Below are positions 36,835 to 46,582 of a stretch of 64,000 nucleotides of DNA, one piece after another. The notes beneath the pieces are model-generated. The model was not told where the DNA came from and ran no database searches. It saw only the letters and a list, made by a program, of their open reading frames with translations. This DNA is from Nostoc commune NIES-4072 (GTDB lineage Bacteria > Cyanobacteriota > Cyanobacteriia > Cyanobacteriales > Nostocaceae). Made by a program: the position numbers and the translations under genes. The stretch is taken from positions 1,897,821 to 1,961,820 of the forward strand of contig NZ_BDUD01000001.1 of assembly GCF_003113895.1 (NCBI RefSeq), given 5' to 3'. Numbering within the stretch: the first letter of the stretch is position 1; each line of letters starts with the position of its first letter.

Positions 36835-39800
36835 TTAAACAAATACAAAGCCAGTATCGCTTGCCAAATTCGTCTTTAGCTTTAACCCATTTTCAACAAC
36901 AGCAATTAACTCTGTTCCATAAAAAATGCCGACAGCAGACTTGTCACTAGACACGGCTGATGCAGATCCTAGTGAGTAATTGCTAGCAACTCCTTTGAGT
37001 TCAATTTTGTCCTTGTTCTTAAAGCTGGCAATATAAGCATAGTCACCATTACCAAAACTAGCATAGAAAACTGAATTGGCATTACCCAAGACGTAAGTAT
37101 CTTCACCCTGATCGCCGTTGAGTTGGTCAATTTCGCTTGTGCCACCTCCCCAACCAATGAGGCGGTCGTTGTCCTTGCCTCCAAAAAGTGTGTCATTGCC
37201 AAGTCCGCCTAAGATTGTGTCATCGTCATCGCCACCACGGAGGATGTCAGTGCCTCCCTTGCCATCAAGGTAATCATTGCCTGCACCACCATTGATGGTT
37301 TCATTGGCATTAGTACCGATGACGCGATCGCTCCCGGCTAAGGCATCGACTATGTTCAAACCATTAAGTTGGTCAATAAAGATAATATCATTGCCAGATG
37401 TCGCCTTGTTATTAGCAACAGTCAGGTCAAAGCTATCGCTAACATTAGCACCACTCTTATCAGTAGCAGTAACTGTGACTCCGAAGATGCCAATTTGGGA
37501 GATAGTGCCGGATATCACACCTGTATTAGCAACAATACTAGATCCAGTGGGTAAGCCTGTAGCACTGTAGCTGAGGGTGTCGCCTTGATCTACGTCAGTA
37601 AATTTGTTACTGACATTGAAAGAAAAAGGTTTGTCAGTAGAGATGATTTGGTCGTCAATCGGTTGTACTACAGTGGGAGCATTGTTTTTAAAGAGATTAA
37701 ACCGAGCCACACTAGGGTCATGATCGCTATCCTGATCGGCAAACTCTGAATTGATGTGAACTACATCATACCCATCTAGTCTGTTACGTAAGTTGTTACT
37801 GACTAAAATGTGGTCAAGTGTTTGGGCGTTGCCTTCAAAATTATAGGTGTAACGCTCATTTTGAGGCAGAGTTTCAATTAATGAAGTCAGCCCAGCGCTT
37901 TCTAGGGTGGTGACGGGGTTAGAGAACTCAAAATCATTCAAGTCACCTGCTACTACTACATTGGCATTGGGATTGATTGCTAAAATACTTTCGACAAAAT
38001 TTTTCACCAGTGTCGCTTGTTGCTGGCGCTGCACTTCGCTACTGAGAGTTGGCGGTTGATTCACGCCGAATAATGGTTGGTCGCCACCTTTAGAATTAAA
38101 GTGGTTGCCGACTACATAAACAGTTTCACCCTTGAAAGTAAATTCTCCAACTAACGGCTTGCGACTGCTAGTAAAGGCCGAGTTGGTGGGGTCAATCAAA
38201 CCAGGACTATTAGAAACTGTAGGAAGACCAGAGACGTTACTAACTGTGGTACTGGAGGTGGAAGTACCACCGGGGCGATCTACAAAGTTGACACGATTGG
38301 GATTAAACAAGAAACCCACCCGGATATTTCCGCCAGGTTCACCGCCATTAGTATCGTCTACTGGGTTAATTTGGCGATATTGATACGTGGGGCCACCAGC
38401 AGCAGCGATCGCATTAATTAATGTTTGAAAGGTGGTGCTAGCATCAACTACGCTATCATTCGTCGCTCCGTTATTGTCTTGAATTTCTTCTAGACTAATA
38501 ATATCTGGTGATTTCAGATTATTGACAATGCGGCTGGCAAGGTTGTTAAACTTGGTTGCACCATCGCTTGGGTCAAGGTTTTCGACGTTGAAGGTAGCAA
38601 CTGTCAATTGGTCAGTAGTGGGAGTTAAATTAGTGACTTCTTTTTGCAGGGTACTGTTCTGTACTACTGTGGGAGCAGCCGATACTAAAACTTCATAGTT
38701 GCTAAAATCGTAGTTAACGACACCAGTAATACTGCTAAGTTGCGTACCAACATTCACCTCAGGTAGTACTAAGGCATTGTTGAGATCATCGATCTGAATC
38801 CGTTCAGGATTGAAGTCTGAGGCACTAATTAGGCTACCACCGCGAGCTGTGCGCCCAGTGGCATTTGCCCCATTGTCTGCTAATACCCAAATTTCCTGTG
38901 ATGTACCAAAGCTTGCAGTGGGTGAAGTGGTGATCGGGTTATTGACCTGTACTTGCATTCCTTCTAAACTTTCGTAGAAGTCGATGCCATCCTGGGCAGG
39001 ATCAAAGGTGGTCGTTCCAGTTTCGATATTACCAGTAGTGTCGTTATCGATTACTGTAGTTGGGATGCTTCTGCCGCCATTACCCAGAATTGTGGTAGTT
39101 GGTAAAGCATTGCCACTGGAGACTGTGACAATTGTAGGGCTAGTAATTTGTGTTACCGTCAGGTTATTTGCATTATTACCGGGACGAAACTCCGCAACTG
39201 TTCCATTGACTAATATAGAATCGCCAACAGATACGGTTGGTGCTGATGAGGTGAAGACGAAAATACCTTCCGAAGTGCGATCATCGCTGTCTGGGTTGGG
39301 GTCTTGCAAGTAAAAACCATTACTAGCTGTAGCCGTGACAATTCCCGCTACATTGGTGACGCTTTGACCTCTTAAGGGTGAGATATGCGCCGCGCCTTGA
39401 ATGTCGTGAATCCGAATTGCGTCATTATCAGCGATCGCCACTGTAGCAGTAGCAGTACCCAGAGTATAGTTTGCGCTACTATTTAGAGTCAAAGTGACGG
39501 TTTCAGTTCCTTCAACTGCCGTATCATCCACAGGTGTAATGGTGATATCCACAAAGGATTGTCCGGCAGCGATCGTTGCTGTGCCTGTTAAGGTTGGGGT
39601 GTAATCTGCGCTTGTGGCTTGTCCAGCACCCGTGGCAACATTGTAATTTACCGTCAAGGCATTGGTGGTACTGCCTGTGCGAGAGATCCGGAAGATACCA
39701 GGGTCACTGCCAGCTTCGGCTGCATTGGCATCTTGGGCTGCGATCGTGACAGTGGGGGTTGCATTGATAGTGAAGGCGGTTTGGTTCAGCGCTGTAATCA

Positions 39801-40380
39801 AAGTCGCCCCAGTGGTCAGTGTCCAATTAGCAGGGTTGTTAACAATCGCCTTGAATTCGGCAAAGGTATTTGCTGTACGAGTACCAATGTAGGCTGCCGA
39901 TTCCTCACCCGTCAAGAAGCTTATACGGCTATCGGCAGGTAGCAAGTTAGGTGCGACACCATCCTCTGCGTTGCCAATATTAATTCGTGCGATCTGTGTT
40001 ATTGGCGTGTCTACCGTCGCATCACTGGCAGCAAGATAAGCATATACCGAGTCCGTGGTTTGGCTAAAGCCGCGATTACTAGACCCTGAGAAAGTAACCA
40101 CAGCAGCTGTACCCACATTAGCAACTGGCCCACCAGTCACATCAAAATTGGTCAAAGTGACGATAGTCCCTGCGACAACACCGCCTGCTGGGGCAGTCCA
40201 TTTAGTATATGATTCACCAGTGTTAAAAGCCGTTGCCGTCCCTGTTGTAAGTTCGTTGTCAGTAAAATAGATGACTGTTCCCTCTGGAATAGTGGCTAGC
40301 GTAACAAAAGCTACCCAATCGTCAGACCCACCCGCAGTATTGATGCCTATAAATGCAACGTCGCCAGAATTTAGTGCCAT
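36835..40380 (-). CDS. Secreted RTX extracellular nuclease (ExeM/NucH type) with Calx-beta domain
   Basis: This 1181-residue protein starts with a domain of about 200 residues common before secreted nucleases (SGDVAFIGINTAGGSDDWVAF). It continues with a Calx-beta domain (about 208-320), an OB-type region (about 324-575), and an EEP nuclease domain (592-896) with FNVEN, SLEEIQD, GNHFNSKGG (H760), GDLND (D813, N815) and SDHDP. A putative Ig-like domain (about 900-1000), RTX repeats (about 1020-1100) and a C-terminal tail follow; this tail differs from that of the other three proteins. ExeM/NucH enzymes degrade extracellular DNA, a phosphorus source. AAGGAG lies eight bases before the ATG. A Pho-box-like site lies at 40752. 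Confidence 0.92.
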   Translation of the reverse strand: MALNSGDVAFIGINTAGGSDDWVAFVTLATIPEGTVIYFTDNELTTGTATAFNTGESYTKWTAPAGGVVAGTIVTLTNFDVTGGPVANVGTAAVVTFSGSSNRGFSQTTDSVYAYLAASDATVDTPITQIARINIGNAEDGVAPNLLPADSRISFLTGEESAAYIGTRTANTFAEFKAIVNNPANWTLTTGATLITALNQTAFTINATPTVTIAAQDANAAEAGSDPGIFRISRTGSTTNALTVNYNVATGAGQATSADYTPTLTGTATIAAGQSFVDITITPVDDTAVEGTETVTLTLNSSANYTLGTATATVAIADNDAIRIHDIQGAAHISPLRGQSVTNVAGIVTATASNGFYLQDPNPDSDDRTSEGIFVFTSSAPTVSVGDSILVNGTVAEFRPGNNANNLTVTQITSPTIVTVSSGNALPTTTILGNGGRSIPTTVIDNDTTGNIETGTTTFDPAQDGIDFYESLEGMQVQVNNPITTSPTASFGTSQEIWVLADNGANATGRTARGGSLISASDFNPERIQIDDLNNALVLPEVNVGTQLSSITGVVNYDFSNYEVLVSAAPTVVQNSTLQKEVTNLTPTTDQLTVATFNVENLDPSDGATKFNNLASRIVNNLKSPDIISLEEIQDNNGATNDSVVDASTTFQTLINAIAAAGGPTYQYRQINPVDDTNGGEPGGNIRVGFLFNPNRVNFVDRPGGTSTSSTTVSNVSGLPTVSNSPGLIDPTNSAFTSSRKPLVGEFTFKGETVYVVGNHFNSKGGDQPLFGVNQPPTLSSEVQRQQQATLVKNFVESILAINPNANVVVAGDLNDFEFSNPVTTLESAGLTSLIETLPQNERYTYNFEGNAQTLDHILVSNNLRNRLDGYDVVHINSEFADQDSDHDPSVARFNLFKNNAPTVVQPIDDQIISTDKPFSFNVSNKFTDVDQGDTLSYSATGLPTGSSIVANTGVISGTISQIGIFGVTVTATDKSGANVSDSFDLTVANNKATSGNDIIFIDQLNGLNIVDALAGSDRVIGTNANETINGGAGNDYLDGKGGTDILRGGDDDDTILGGLGNDTLFGGKDNDRLIGWGGGTSEIDQLNGDQGEDTYVLGNANSVFYASFGNGDYAYIASFKNKDKIELKGVASNYSLGSASAVSSDKSAVGIFYGTELIAVVENGLKLKTNLASDTGFVFV

Positions 40381-41029
40381 ATCTAAGACTCCTTGATAAA
40401 TTAATGATGATACCCAAAATGCTTAATTCACTTACAAATACCTGTTGAGTATCGCTACTTTCGCCAAAGGCATTGCCCTTGCGATTTATCCAAAGTTGTC
40501 CGCACTTTGTAACAGTCCAAAAGCGATCGCTATGCCTACAGACAAATCACAGGTTCGTAAATATTACATTTAAAATTAATTTACGAAATATATCCTAAAT
40601 ACATCTTTGCAGTTAGAGCGATCACTATATCAACATTAAACACTATAAAATTCGTCTTCCAAACCACTCTTTTAGAGGTTCTCAGAAGACAACTACATAT
40701 TGAATCTTTGATATTAGTACTTAAATTGGGCAATCTTAAGTTATCCTAATTAGATTAAGGAATAGCTAGCAAAAGGTTAAGATAAAAATAATAAATAATT
40801 TCAGGCTTGGAGTACTTTTGTTCTATAGCAATTATTTCTGTCATAAAAATATTTTGTGAATGTTATTGTAAAATACAGAATATTAGTTCATTATTCAAAA
40901 TCGAGAATAATAACTCGGTTTCTTTCAATGATTGTAAATATCCAAAGTGAATTTACTAACCTTAAAGAAACTAGGTTTTTAGTATTTTGATACTGATGCT
41001 GTAACTTACACAGGGTGTTGGAGAATAAT
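40381..41029. other. Intergenic region, divergent promoters
   Basis: This 649-base AT-rich gap lies between the RTX nuclease gene and the divergent hypothetical gene at 41030. It contains the Pho-box-like site at 40752-40781, 370 bases before the nuclease start, and HIP1 sites. No gene is visible. Confidence 0.5.
40752..40781 (-). promoter_or_regulatory. Pho-box-like site upstream of RTX nuclease
   Basis: On the minus strand CTTAACCT, three bases, GCTAGCTA, three bases, CTTAATCT. The outer repeats fit the cyanobacterial Pho box and the 11-bp period is exact; the central repeat is degenerate. It faces the nuclease gene at 36835-40380. Confidence 0.6.
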
Positions 41030-41710
41030 ATGAGCAAAGTAAAGCATAGAGAACCATCAGACTTTACATTAAAAAATGACCGCAGTAATCATTTAAAAAA
41101 TGCACAAAGTCATTTGCGTTCAGTAGCAATAATCGCCAGAAATTTCAACAACCATAATGATATAAGTAAAATTGCAGATGGAGACGTTGGGAAACTATTC
41201 AACCTGACTGATGATTGTTCAGATACACTGAAGAAATACATCAATATCAGAAAGCACATGAATAAAGATCAAATGGTCAAACGTATTAATAGTGATCTGA
41301 CAAAGAGCCCGTCTTATACTACATTTGACCAGGAAAGAGATTGGCTAAAAAGATTTGACAATTCTTGCGTAGTAAGTTGCGATGTTTTTATCCAAAACCA
41401 AGTTCAAATAAACTTGCGCTCATTAGAAGACCTTTATAGAAATATAATCACGTTTAGGAGTGAATTTGGTCGTACATACGCTCGTAATAATTTTGATTAT
41501 CAACTAATTAGAGAAAGATTTCAGGAGTATTTAAATGGAGTTTTGCAAATTGCAAGTGGTACCGGCTTAGTTTGTGAAGACGGACAGAGGTACTATGATT
41601 CCAATTTAAATTTTCAAACTAGAAGTATTTGGTTGGGTTCAAGAATGTTTCTAAATGGAGCAAGTAACCTCTTAAAAATAGGTGGTTCGCAAAAATCACT
41701 AATCAGTTAA
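41030..41710 (+). CDS. Hypothetical protein
   Basis: The 226-residue protein is not recognised. I chose the ATG at 41030 because GGAG lies six bases before it; in-frame GTG and TTG codons occur just upstream. The sequence is polar and helical, starting MSKVKHREPSDFTLKNDRSN, with two possible short amphipathic stretches (VFIQNQVQINLRSLEDLY, FQEYLNGVLQIASGTG). No membrane helix or signal peptide is seen. AT content is higher than in its neighbours. It could be a phage- or defence-related gene, but nothing specific supports this. Confidence 0.7.
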   Translation: MSKVKHREPSDFTLKNDRSNHLKNAQSHLRSVAIIARNFNNHNDISKIADGDVGKLFNLTDDCSDTLKKYINIRKHMNKDQMVKRINSDLTKSPSYTTFDQERDWLKRFDNSCVVSCDVFIQNQVQINLRSLEDLYRNIITFRSEFGRTYARNNFDYQLIRERFQEYLNGVLQIASGTGLVCEDGQRYYDSNLNFQTRSIWLGSRMFLNGASNLLKIGGSQKSLIS

Positions 41711-41907
41711 ACTTTTCATTATTCATTAAGCAATCTTAATATTTTGAGTGGCGATTATAGCAATCCTATTTGAATTTTGAAAAAACTCATTAAACCTCGA
41801 AGAGCCTTTTTTCATGTTGTTTATTTTCTTTCTTATCTCTACGAGTAAGTTTGGGAGTCAAAGCGGATTGCTATATACTTTTTAAGTGGCAGTCCAAAGG
41901 TAGAAAA

Positions 41908-42762
41908 ATGTTGTTTAATCGGTGGCGATTACTAATTGCAGGAGCCATCTTTGGTTCTGTAATTACTGCTGGAATATTTATAGTCCCCCCAATTGTAGCA
42001 AGTAAAAGTTGGCCATGGAGATGGGCTGACTGGACTGGAATTGGAGAAGACACAATTAAAAAAACGAGTACAGAGAAAAAAGGTGGAAAAAATAGTTCGA
42101 TTGAAAAGGTTATTTCCACTGATGAAACTCGGTCTGGAAAAACACTTTGGGATTTTTTAGAACTATTAGCAGTTCCATTTCTGCTTTTGTATTTAGGTAA
42201 TCAACTTCAGCAGAAAGATAAAGAAGTAGCAGACATAAATCTCCGTGAGGAAGCGCTACTAAATTATTTAGACCGTGTATCAGATTTACTGATTAATAAC
42301 AAAGTGAATAGCCTACAACCCAATGATACTTTACTAGAACTGATAAATGATATAATACGCACAAGAACGCTGACTATACTGCGTAGCTTTGGCAAAGATG
42401 GAGAACGGAAAGGTAGTGTTATACGATTTCTAATCGATGCAGAATTTATAAGTAACTGGCACTCTATTGTATTAGACTTAAGCTCTGCTAGTTTGAAAGG
42501 CGCTAAACTAAGTGGTACTAAACTAAGTCGTGTTAAGCTAATTAAAGCAGACCTCAGTGATGCAGACCTCAGTGATGCAGACTTGAGTCATGCAGATATA
42601 CGTAATGCTAACTTGATTAATGCCGACTTAATTAATGCCGACTTAACTGGTGCTGACTTAACTGGTGCTGACTTAACTGGTGCTGACTTAACTGGTGCTG
42701 ACTTAACTGGTGCTGACTTAAGAGATGCCATCTTAAATGATGTAAAGGGATTACGAAATTGA
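41908..42762 (+). CDS. Membrane-anchored pentapeptide-repeat protein
   Basis: The start at ATG 41908 is supported by AAAGG seven bases upstream; a TTG frame extends 19 codons further. The 284-residue protein has a membrane helix near residues 8-30, a second at about 85-105 (LWDFLELLAVPFLLLYLG) and a charged coiled segment. About 20 pentapeptide repeats of A(D/N)Lxx type follow (LSDADLSDADLS, then five identical LTGAD units). These form a right-handed quadrilateral helix. The function is unknown; proteins of this class are abundant in cyanobacteria. The five identical 15-bp DNA units at about 42643-42718 show recent repeat expansion. Confidence 0.88.
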   Translation: MLFNRWRLLIAGAIFGSVITAGIFIVPPIVASKSWPWRWADWTGIGEDTIKKTSTEKKGGKNSSIEKVISTDETRSGKTLWDFLELLAVPFLLLYLGNQLQQKDKEVADINLREEALLNYLDRVSDLLINNKVNSLQPNDTLLELINDIIRTRTLTILRSFGKDGERKGSVIRFLIDAEFISNWHSIVLDLSSASLKGAKLSGTKLSRVKLIKADLSDADLSDADLSHADIRNANLINADLINADLTGADLTGADLTGADLTGADLTGADLRDAILNDVKGLRN

Positions 42763-42892
42763 TAGTTTCATACTAAATAGTTCAGCGCTACAATAATACT
42801 TTTAAGCTCTTTTTCCCCTACAGTCTTCATGATAAGTCTTTACTAAATATGATTTCAGGTGGGCTGTTACCCACCTGAATGTAATTCAAACA

Positions 42893-43669
42893 TTAGCGGA
42901 AATTACGAGGATTTAAGCGAACAGAGTTAGGCTGTGACTGACGACGAATTGCTACTCCATTGCGAAGATTTCTAGCGGTACCACCATCTTTGCGATCGAG
43001 GAAAGGTTTCAGATTAATTCCACTTCTAGATGAACTAACCCGATTATTGCCACCGCCTAGAAGTGTACGTCCTAAATTATATAATTCATTGCCTCCACTA
43101 CTGCGATCGCCATAAGTATTAACAGCTATAGTCTGTTGTCCACTGTCAGCAGTAGTTAAGTTCTGAAAAATACTATTGCGGATAACATAGGGGTCTTTCC
43201 CAGGCGGTACTGTCAGGACAATTCTACAGGTTGGGTTAGCTTCTGTTGTGACGCAGACAATATTTTCGTTATTTTCTGTTGCTGTCTGGAGTTCTTGTAA
43301 GCCATCTGGGCGATAAAGTTCTAAGCGACTAGCAATTGCTGTACAACGCCTTTGTGCGTCCCAACCACCACCCAAAGCCGCAGGTGCAGCCCAAGCAAAG
43401 TATTGCCCTGGTTGACTTTGTGGCTGATACATAACGGTGTATTGACCATTGTAAGTCTGACAGGTAAACCGAGTTGTACCGTCAGCTGAGGGTGAAGTTG
43501 GTATACCTGTTGATGTGTCTATTGGTACTGATGACCCACCTGATGGTACTGTTGGTACGACAACGCCATCGCCAGTAGAATCATATTGCGCCATTGCTAC
43601 AGAATTGCCCAAACATAAAGATAAGCCAAGACTACCCAAAGATATCAATCGAAGCAGTTGTGATGGCAT
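42893..43669 (-). CDS. COP23 domain protein
   Basis: The 258-residue protein has a signal peptide (LLRLISLGSLGLSLCLGNSVAMAQ) and the cysteine-containing COP23 domain (RFTCQTYNGQYTVMYQPQSQPG, RRCTAIASRLELY, NIVCVTTEANPTCRIVLTVPPG). COP23 is a cyanobacterial family named after a circadian-oscillating membrane protein of Cyanothece; its function is unknown. A glycine/arginine-rich tail follows. It lies just downstream of a peptidase gene on the same strand. Confidence 0.88.
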   Translation of the reverse strand: MPSQLLRLISLGSLGLSLCLGNSVAMAQYDSTGDGVVVPTVPSGGSSVPIDTSTGIPTSPSADGTTRFTCQTYNGQYTVMYQPQSQPGQYFAWAAPAALGGGWDAQRRCTAIASRLELYRPDGLQELQTATENNENIVCVTTEANPTCRIVLTVPPGKDPYVIRNSIFQNLTTADSGQQTIAVNTYGDRSSGGNELYNLGRTLLGGGNNRVSSSRSGINLKPFLDRKDGGTARNLRNGVAIRRQSQPNSVRLNPRNFR

Positions 43670-43749
43670 AAATCATCCTCCAGTAGAAATAGGTAGGGAA
43701 CTGATAATCTAAGTGACGAATAATTCTCTGTTTTGATTCATCAAAAACG

Positions 43750-45384
43750 CTATTTTTTTTCCTCTCTTGCTTTTTTCTCTTCGAGTAGCTTTTTCACCCG
43801 TGCTTTAATTTCTAGATGACGCCCCACTCCTTCATAGGCGTAACGGTTGTAGCTATTACGGGTAATCAGGTTTTCTAAATAGCTAACTCGCTCATTACCG
43901 CCTGGGTGCGAAGATAACCAACTAGGAGGAGTATTTTTTTGCTGTTTTTCTAACGTCACCATTAAGTTACGTAAACCATCAGCAGCGTAGCCAGTGGCAA
44001 CAATTAGGCGTGTGCCGAGATTATCTGCCTGACGTTCCATGTCGCGGCTGTAACTAAGTGCAAAAAGTTGACCGATAGTGCCGCCCAGAGGTATATATTG
44101 AGTAACGTTAGAGATCAGGTTGCCTTCGCTGACTAACTGAAAAGTGTGGGATAAAAGTACATGGGATAATTCATGACCCATTAACCCAGCTAATTCTGCT
44201 TCGGAATTAGCTTTAGCGATCGCACCTGCATTAATAAAAATTTTACCCCCAGGTAATGCAAAGGCGTTAAGACTTTCCTCTGGAATTACGAAGAATTCGT
44301 ATTTAAACTCGTCCCGTCCTCCTACCTTCGCCAATTTCTGTCCAATTTCATTGACGTATGCCAAAATATCTTCGTCTATAATTACACCTAGCTGTTTTTT
44401 TGCCTGCTTTGCCACCGACTCACCTATGGCTCGTTCACCTTGTAGCAGCATGATGGTAGAGTCAAGGGCAGAAAACGGCCCAAGCAGACTGCCAGTGACG
44501 GCATAACCTAAAGCACCTGTAATAATATTACCGATGACATTGCCTCTAATTTCTCTTTGTGTATGAGTTTTGTAACGGTTCAGATTTTCTTCTGCTAGTT
44601 TTGTAAACTCAGGGGCTTGGGGATTTTTCGGGTAGAGAATAGCAAATTGACGCGCCGCCAAAGAGGCTTCCATCCATTTTTTATCATCAGCTAGGGCTGT
44701 AATTCTAGTTTTAATTAATTCTGGTTGATCTGGATACAGTGAAGAAGCCCGTTCTAATATGTCTAATGCTTCTTTAGTGCGATCGTATTGTTTCAATACT
44801 TCAGCATATCGGATATGACCAGGGATAAATTCAGGATATTGCTCAACTAATAGTTGCAGAGGTACTAAAGTTTTTGTTTGCAACTTTTGTGCTATCCCCG
44901 CCTCTGATTCTCGCCAGTAGACTTTACCTCCTGGCGATAGTTGCGTGGGGTCGAGTATGGCAGCTTTACGCTGTTGATTATCTAATGTTTTACCAAAAGG
45001 CTGCTTAACTTCGCGGTAAATTTTTTCCGCCTCCGGGATTTGTCCTGCCAGATAAAGTTTATCCGCTTCTATAAATTTTAGCTGACGGGTGAGTTCTTCC
45101 GGGCTGAGTGGGGGTTCCTGTGGCGACTCTGGCTTTTTCGGTTCAGAAACTCCAGGGGCGGGTTTTGGTGCTTCTGGCGTTGATGAACGTTGCAGCGCTT
45201 CCCGTAACTTTTGGACTTTAGTTGTTTCTGAACTGGGCTTTGTCGTTTCAATAGTGGTAGAGGTAGCAGGTTCTTGTGCCAGAAGGGGTGAAGTTGCCTG
45301 CGTCAGGATTATCAAAATTGATGTAGCAGCTGAAAGTAATACCCACTTCCAAGCTGGCAGTAAAGACTTCCAGATTCGTTTCAT
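43750..45384 (-). CDS. M48 family metallopeptidase with TPR-like region
   Basis: I start at the ATG 45384 (MKRIWKSLLPAWKW) because it opens a signal peptide or anchor (VLLSAATSILIILTQATSPLLAQEP); a TTG lies 16 codons upstream. A proline-rich linker, a TPR-like region (about 110-260) and an M48 zinc peptidase (about 330-520) with HELSHVLLSH and the third ligand ERQAD follow. M48 proteases of this type (BepA/Loi family) act in the periplasm on outer-membrane proteins. About 545 residues; normal organisation for cyanobacteria. Confidence 0.9.
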   Translation of the reverse strand: MKRIWKSLLPAWKWVLLSAATSILIILTQATSPLLAQEPATSTTIETTKPSSETTKVQKLREALQRSSTPEAPKPAPGVSEPKKPESPQEPPLSPEELTRQLKFIEADKLYLAGQIPEAEKIYREVKQPFGKTLDNQQRKAAILDPTQLSPGGKVYWRESEAGIAQKLQTKTLVPLQLLVEQYPEFIPGHIRYAEVLKQYDRTKEALDILERASSLYPDQPELIKTRITALADDKKWMEASLAARQFAILYPKNPQAPEFTKLAEENLNRYKTHTQREIRGNVIGNIITGALGYAVTGSLLGPFSALDSTIMLLQGERAIGESVAKQAKKQLGVIIDEDILAYVNEIGQKLAKVGGRDEFKYEFFVIPEESLNAFALPGGKIFINAGAIAKANSEAELAGLMGHELSHVLLSHTFQLVSEGNLISNVTQYIPLGGTIGQLFALSYSRDMERQADNLGTRLIVATGYAADGLRNLMVTLEKQQKNTPPSWLSSHPGGNERVSYLENLITRNSYNRYAYEGVGRHLEIKARVKKLLEEKKAREEKK

Positions 45385-45554
45385 ACTTGGGCCCACGTAT
45401 GCAAAAGGCTCTTTTTTAAATTTTATGAGCAATTAGCAAAATACGCATACAGTGATGTATTTTTTGTGAGGCATTATGCCCAAGTGCGAACTGTTCCGTG
45501 ACCGAAAAAGACTCATAATACAGAGCAAGTAAATTTATTTATGGGGATTATTAA

Positions 45555-45584
45555 TTTTGACTTTTGACTTTTAACTTTTGACTT
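45555..45584. repeat. STRR, TTTTGAC heptamers
   Basis: About four tandem TTTTGAC heptamers lie in the gap between the M48 peptidase and Uma2 genes. They are the reverse of the AGTCAAA units at 1015-1045. Confidence 0.85.
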
Positions 45585-45655
45585 CCCCAAAGGGGCTGAC
45601 GTACCCCAGTACTTTTATGTTTAAACTGAGTCACCCAAATACTTGCAAATTTTGG

Positions 45656-46390
45656 TTAAATATGCTCTGGCAAATTATTTGGATCAATACCTTGAGATTG
45701 TAAATAGGCAATTAGCCGTTCTTTTTGTTGGCGTTCCTGTTCAATTTGCTCTACTGCCCAAAGCAACAAATTACCTGCCTCATCCCACCAGCGCAACCAG
45801 TAACCAGTTCTAGCTTCTTTTGTTCCTTGCCAAGTTCCCAGAAATAAACCCATTGAATCAATCCAATGACGACCATTTTCATCAGGTTGCTTTAATTCGT
45901 AGCGGCTGTTTTCGAGTTGGTAAAATTCTAACAAACCGCCATTTGGGTCAAAAATTACGTAAATTGGGACTTGAAGAATCTGCTCATAAAAAAACCATTT
46001 TCCTGGTGGATAGGTTCGCTTAAAAGAGTATTCTCCACCCTCAGTGTCAGATAGAAATTCCATCACAATTGCTGGAATATCCCCGTCTAAATTGGGTGTA
46101 TAGCTTTTGCGTTCTCCTAAAACTTGATTTACCGATGGTACATAAACCCAGTCGGGTGCTTTAGCAACAAATTGCCCGTTTATCGTTGCACAAAGTCCAA
46201 AATTCGAGGCTATCAACATCTGCGGTTGGATGAAACCACTTATCTCTAGGCTTTCGCGCAAAGCACCAGCTAATAGTGGCTGACCTGTATTTTCCACTGG
46301 TTCATCCTCTAGCTGAAAATCTGCTGGCAATGCTTCCCAAGATATTACCAGTTCTGTTGAAGATTTAGCTTCACCGAGTTGGGTTGTCAT
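45656..46390 (-). CDS. Uma2 family protein (DUF820)
   Basis: The 244-residue protein has the Uma2 features KAPDWVYVPSV, DGDIPAIVMEFLSDTEGGEYSFKRTYPPGKWFFYEQIL and VPIYVIFDPNGGLLEFYQL, and ends in a glutamine/glutamate-rich coiled tail. ATG 46390 is preferred to the GTG two codons earlier since AGGGG lies five to six bases before it. The fold is nuclease-like, the role unknown. It shares the family but little sequence with the Uma2 gene at 14700. Confidence 0.88.
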   Translation of the reverse strand: MTTQLGEAKSSTELVISWEALPADFQLEDEPVENTGQPLLAGALRESLEISGFIQPQMLIASNFGLCATINGQFVAKAPDWVYVPSVNQVLGERKSYTPNLDGDIPAIVMEFLSDTEGGEYSFKRTYPPGKWFFYEQILQVPIYVIFDPNGGLLEFYQLENSRYELKQPDENGRHWIDSMGLFLGTWQGTKEARTGYWLRWWDEAGNLLLWAVEQIEQERQQKERLIAYLQSQGIDPNNLPEHI

Positions 46391-46489
46391 AAACACCCCT
46401 TTTTATTGATTTGTCTTTATTTTATGGGCGATCGCAGTTATTTTACAACGTCGCTGTTTGGGATGCGATGCCTACGACGGTTAAACCAA

Positions 46490-46582
46490 TAGGACTTACG
46501 CAAAAATTGCTAAAAAGCTTAATTTCTCGAACCGCCAAGACGCCAAGAGCGCCGAGAATTCGTAGAGTGTGCGTAAGTCCTA
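46490..46582. mobile_element. MITE, 93 bp, copy 1
   Basis: Terminal inverted repeats TAGGACTTACGCA and TGCGTAAGTCCTA are perfect. The interior, with CCGCCAAGACGCCAAGAGCG, is identical over all 93 bp to the copy at 56228-56320. TA at both ends suggests a TA target duplication, as in IS630/Tc1-type elements. It has no ORF, so it is non-autonomous. It abuts the repeat element copy C. Confidence 0.85.
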
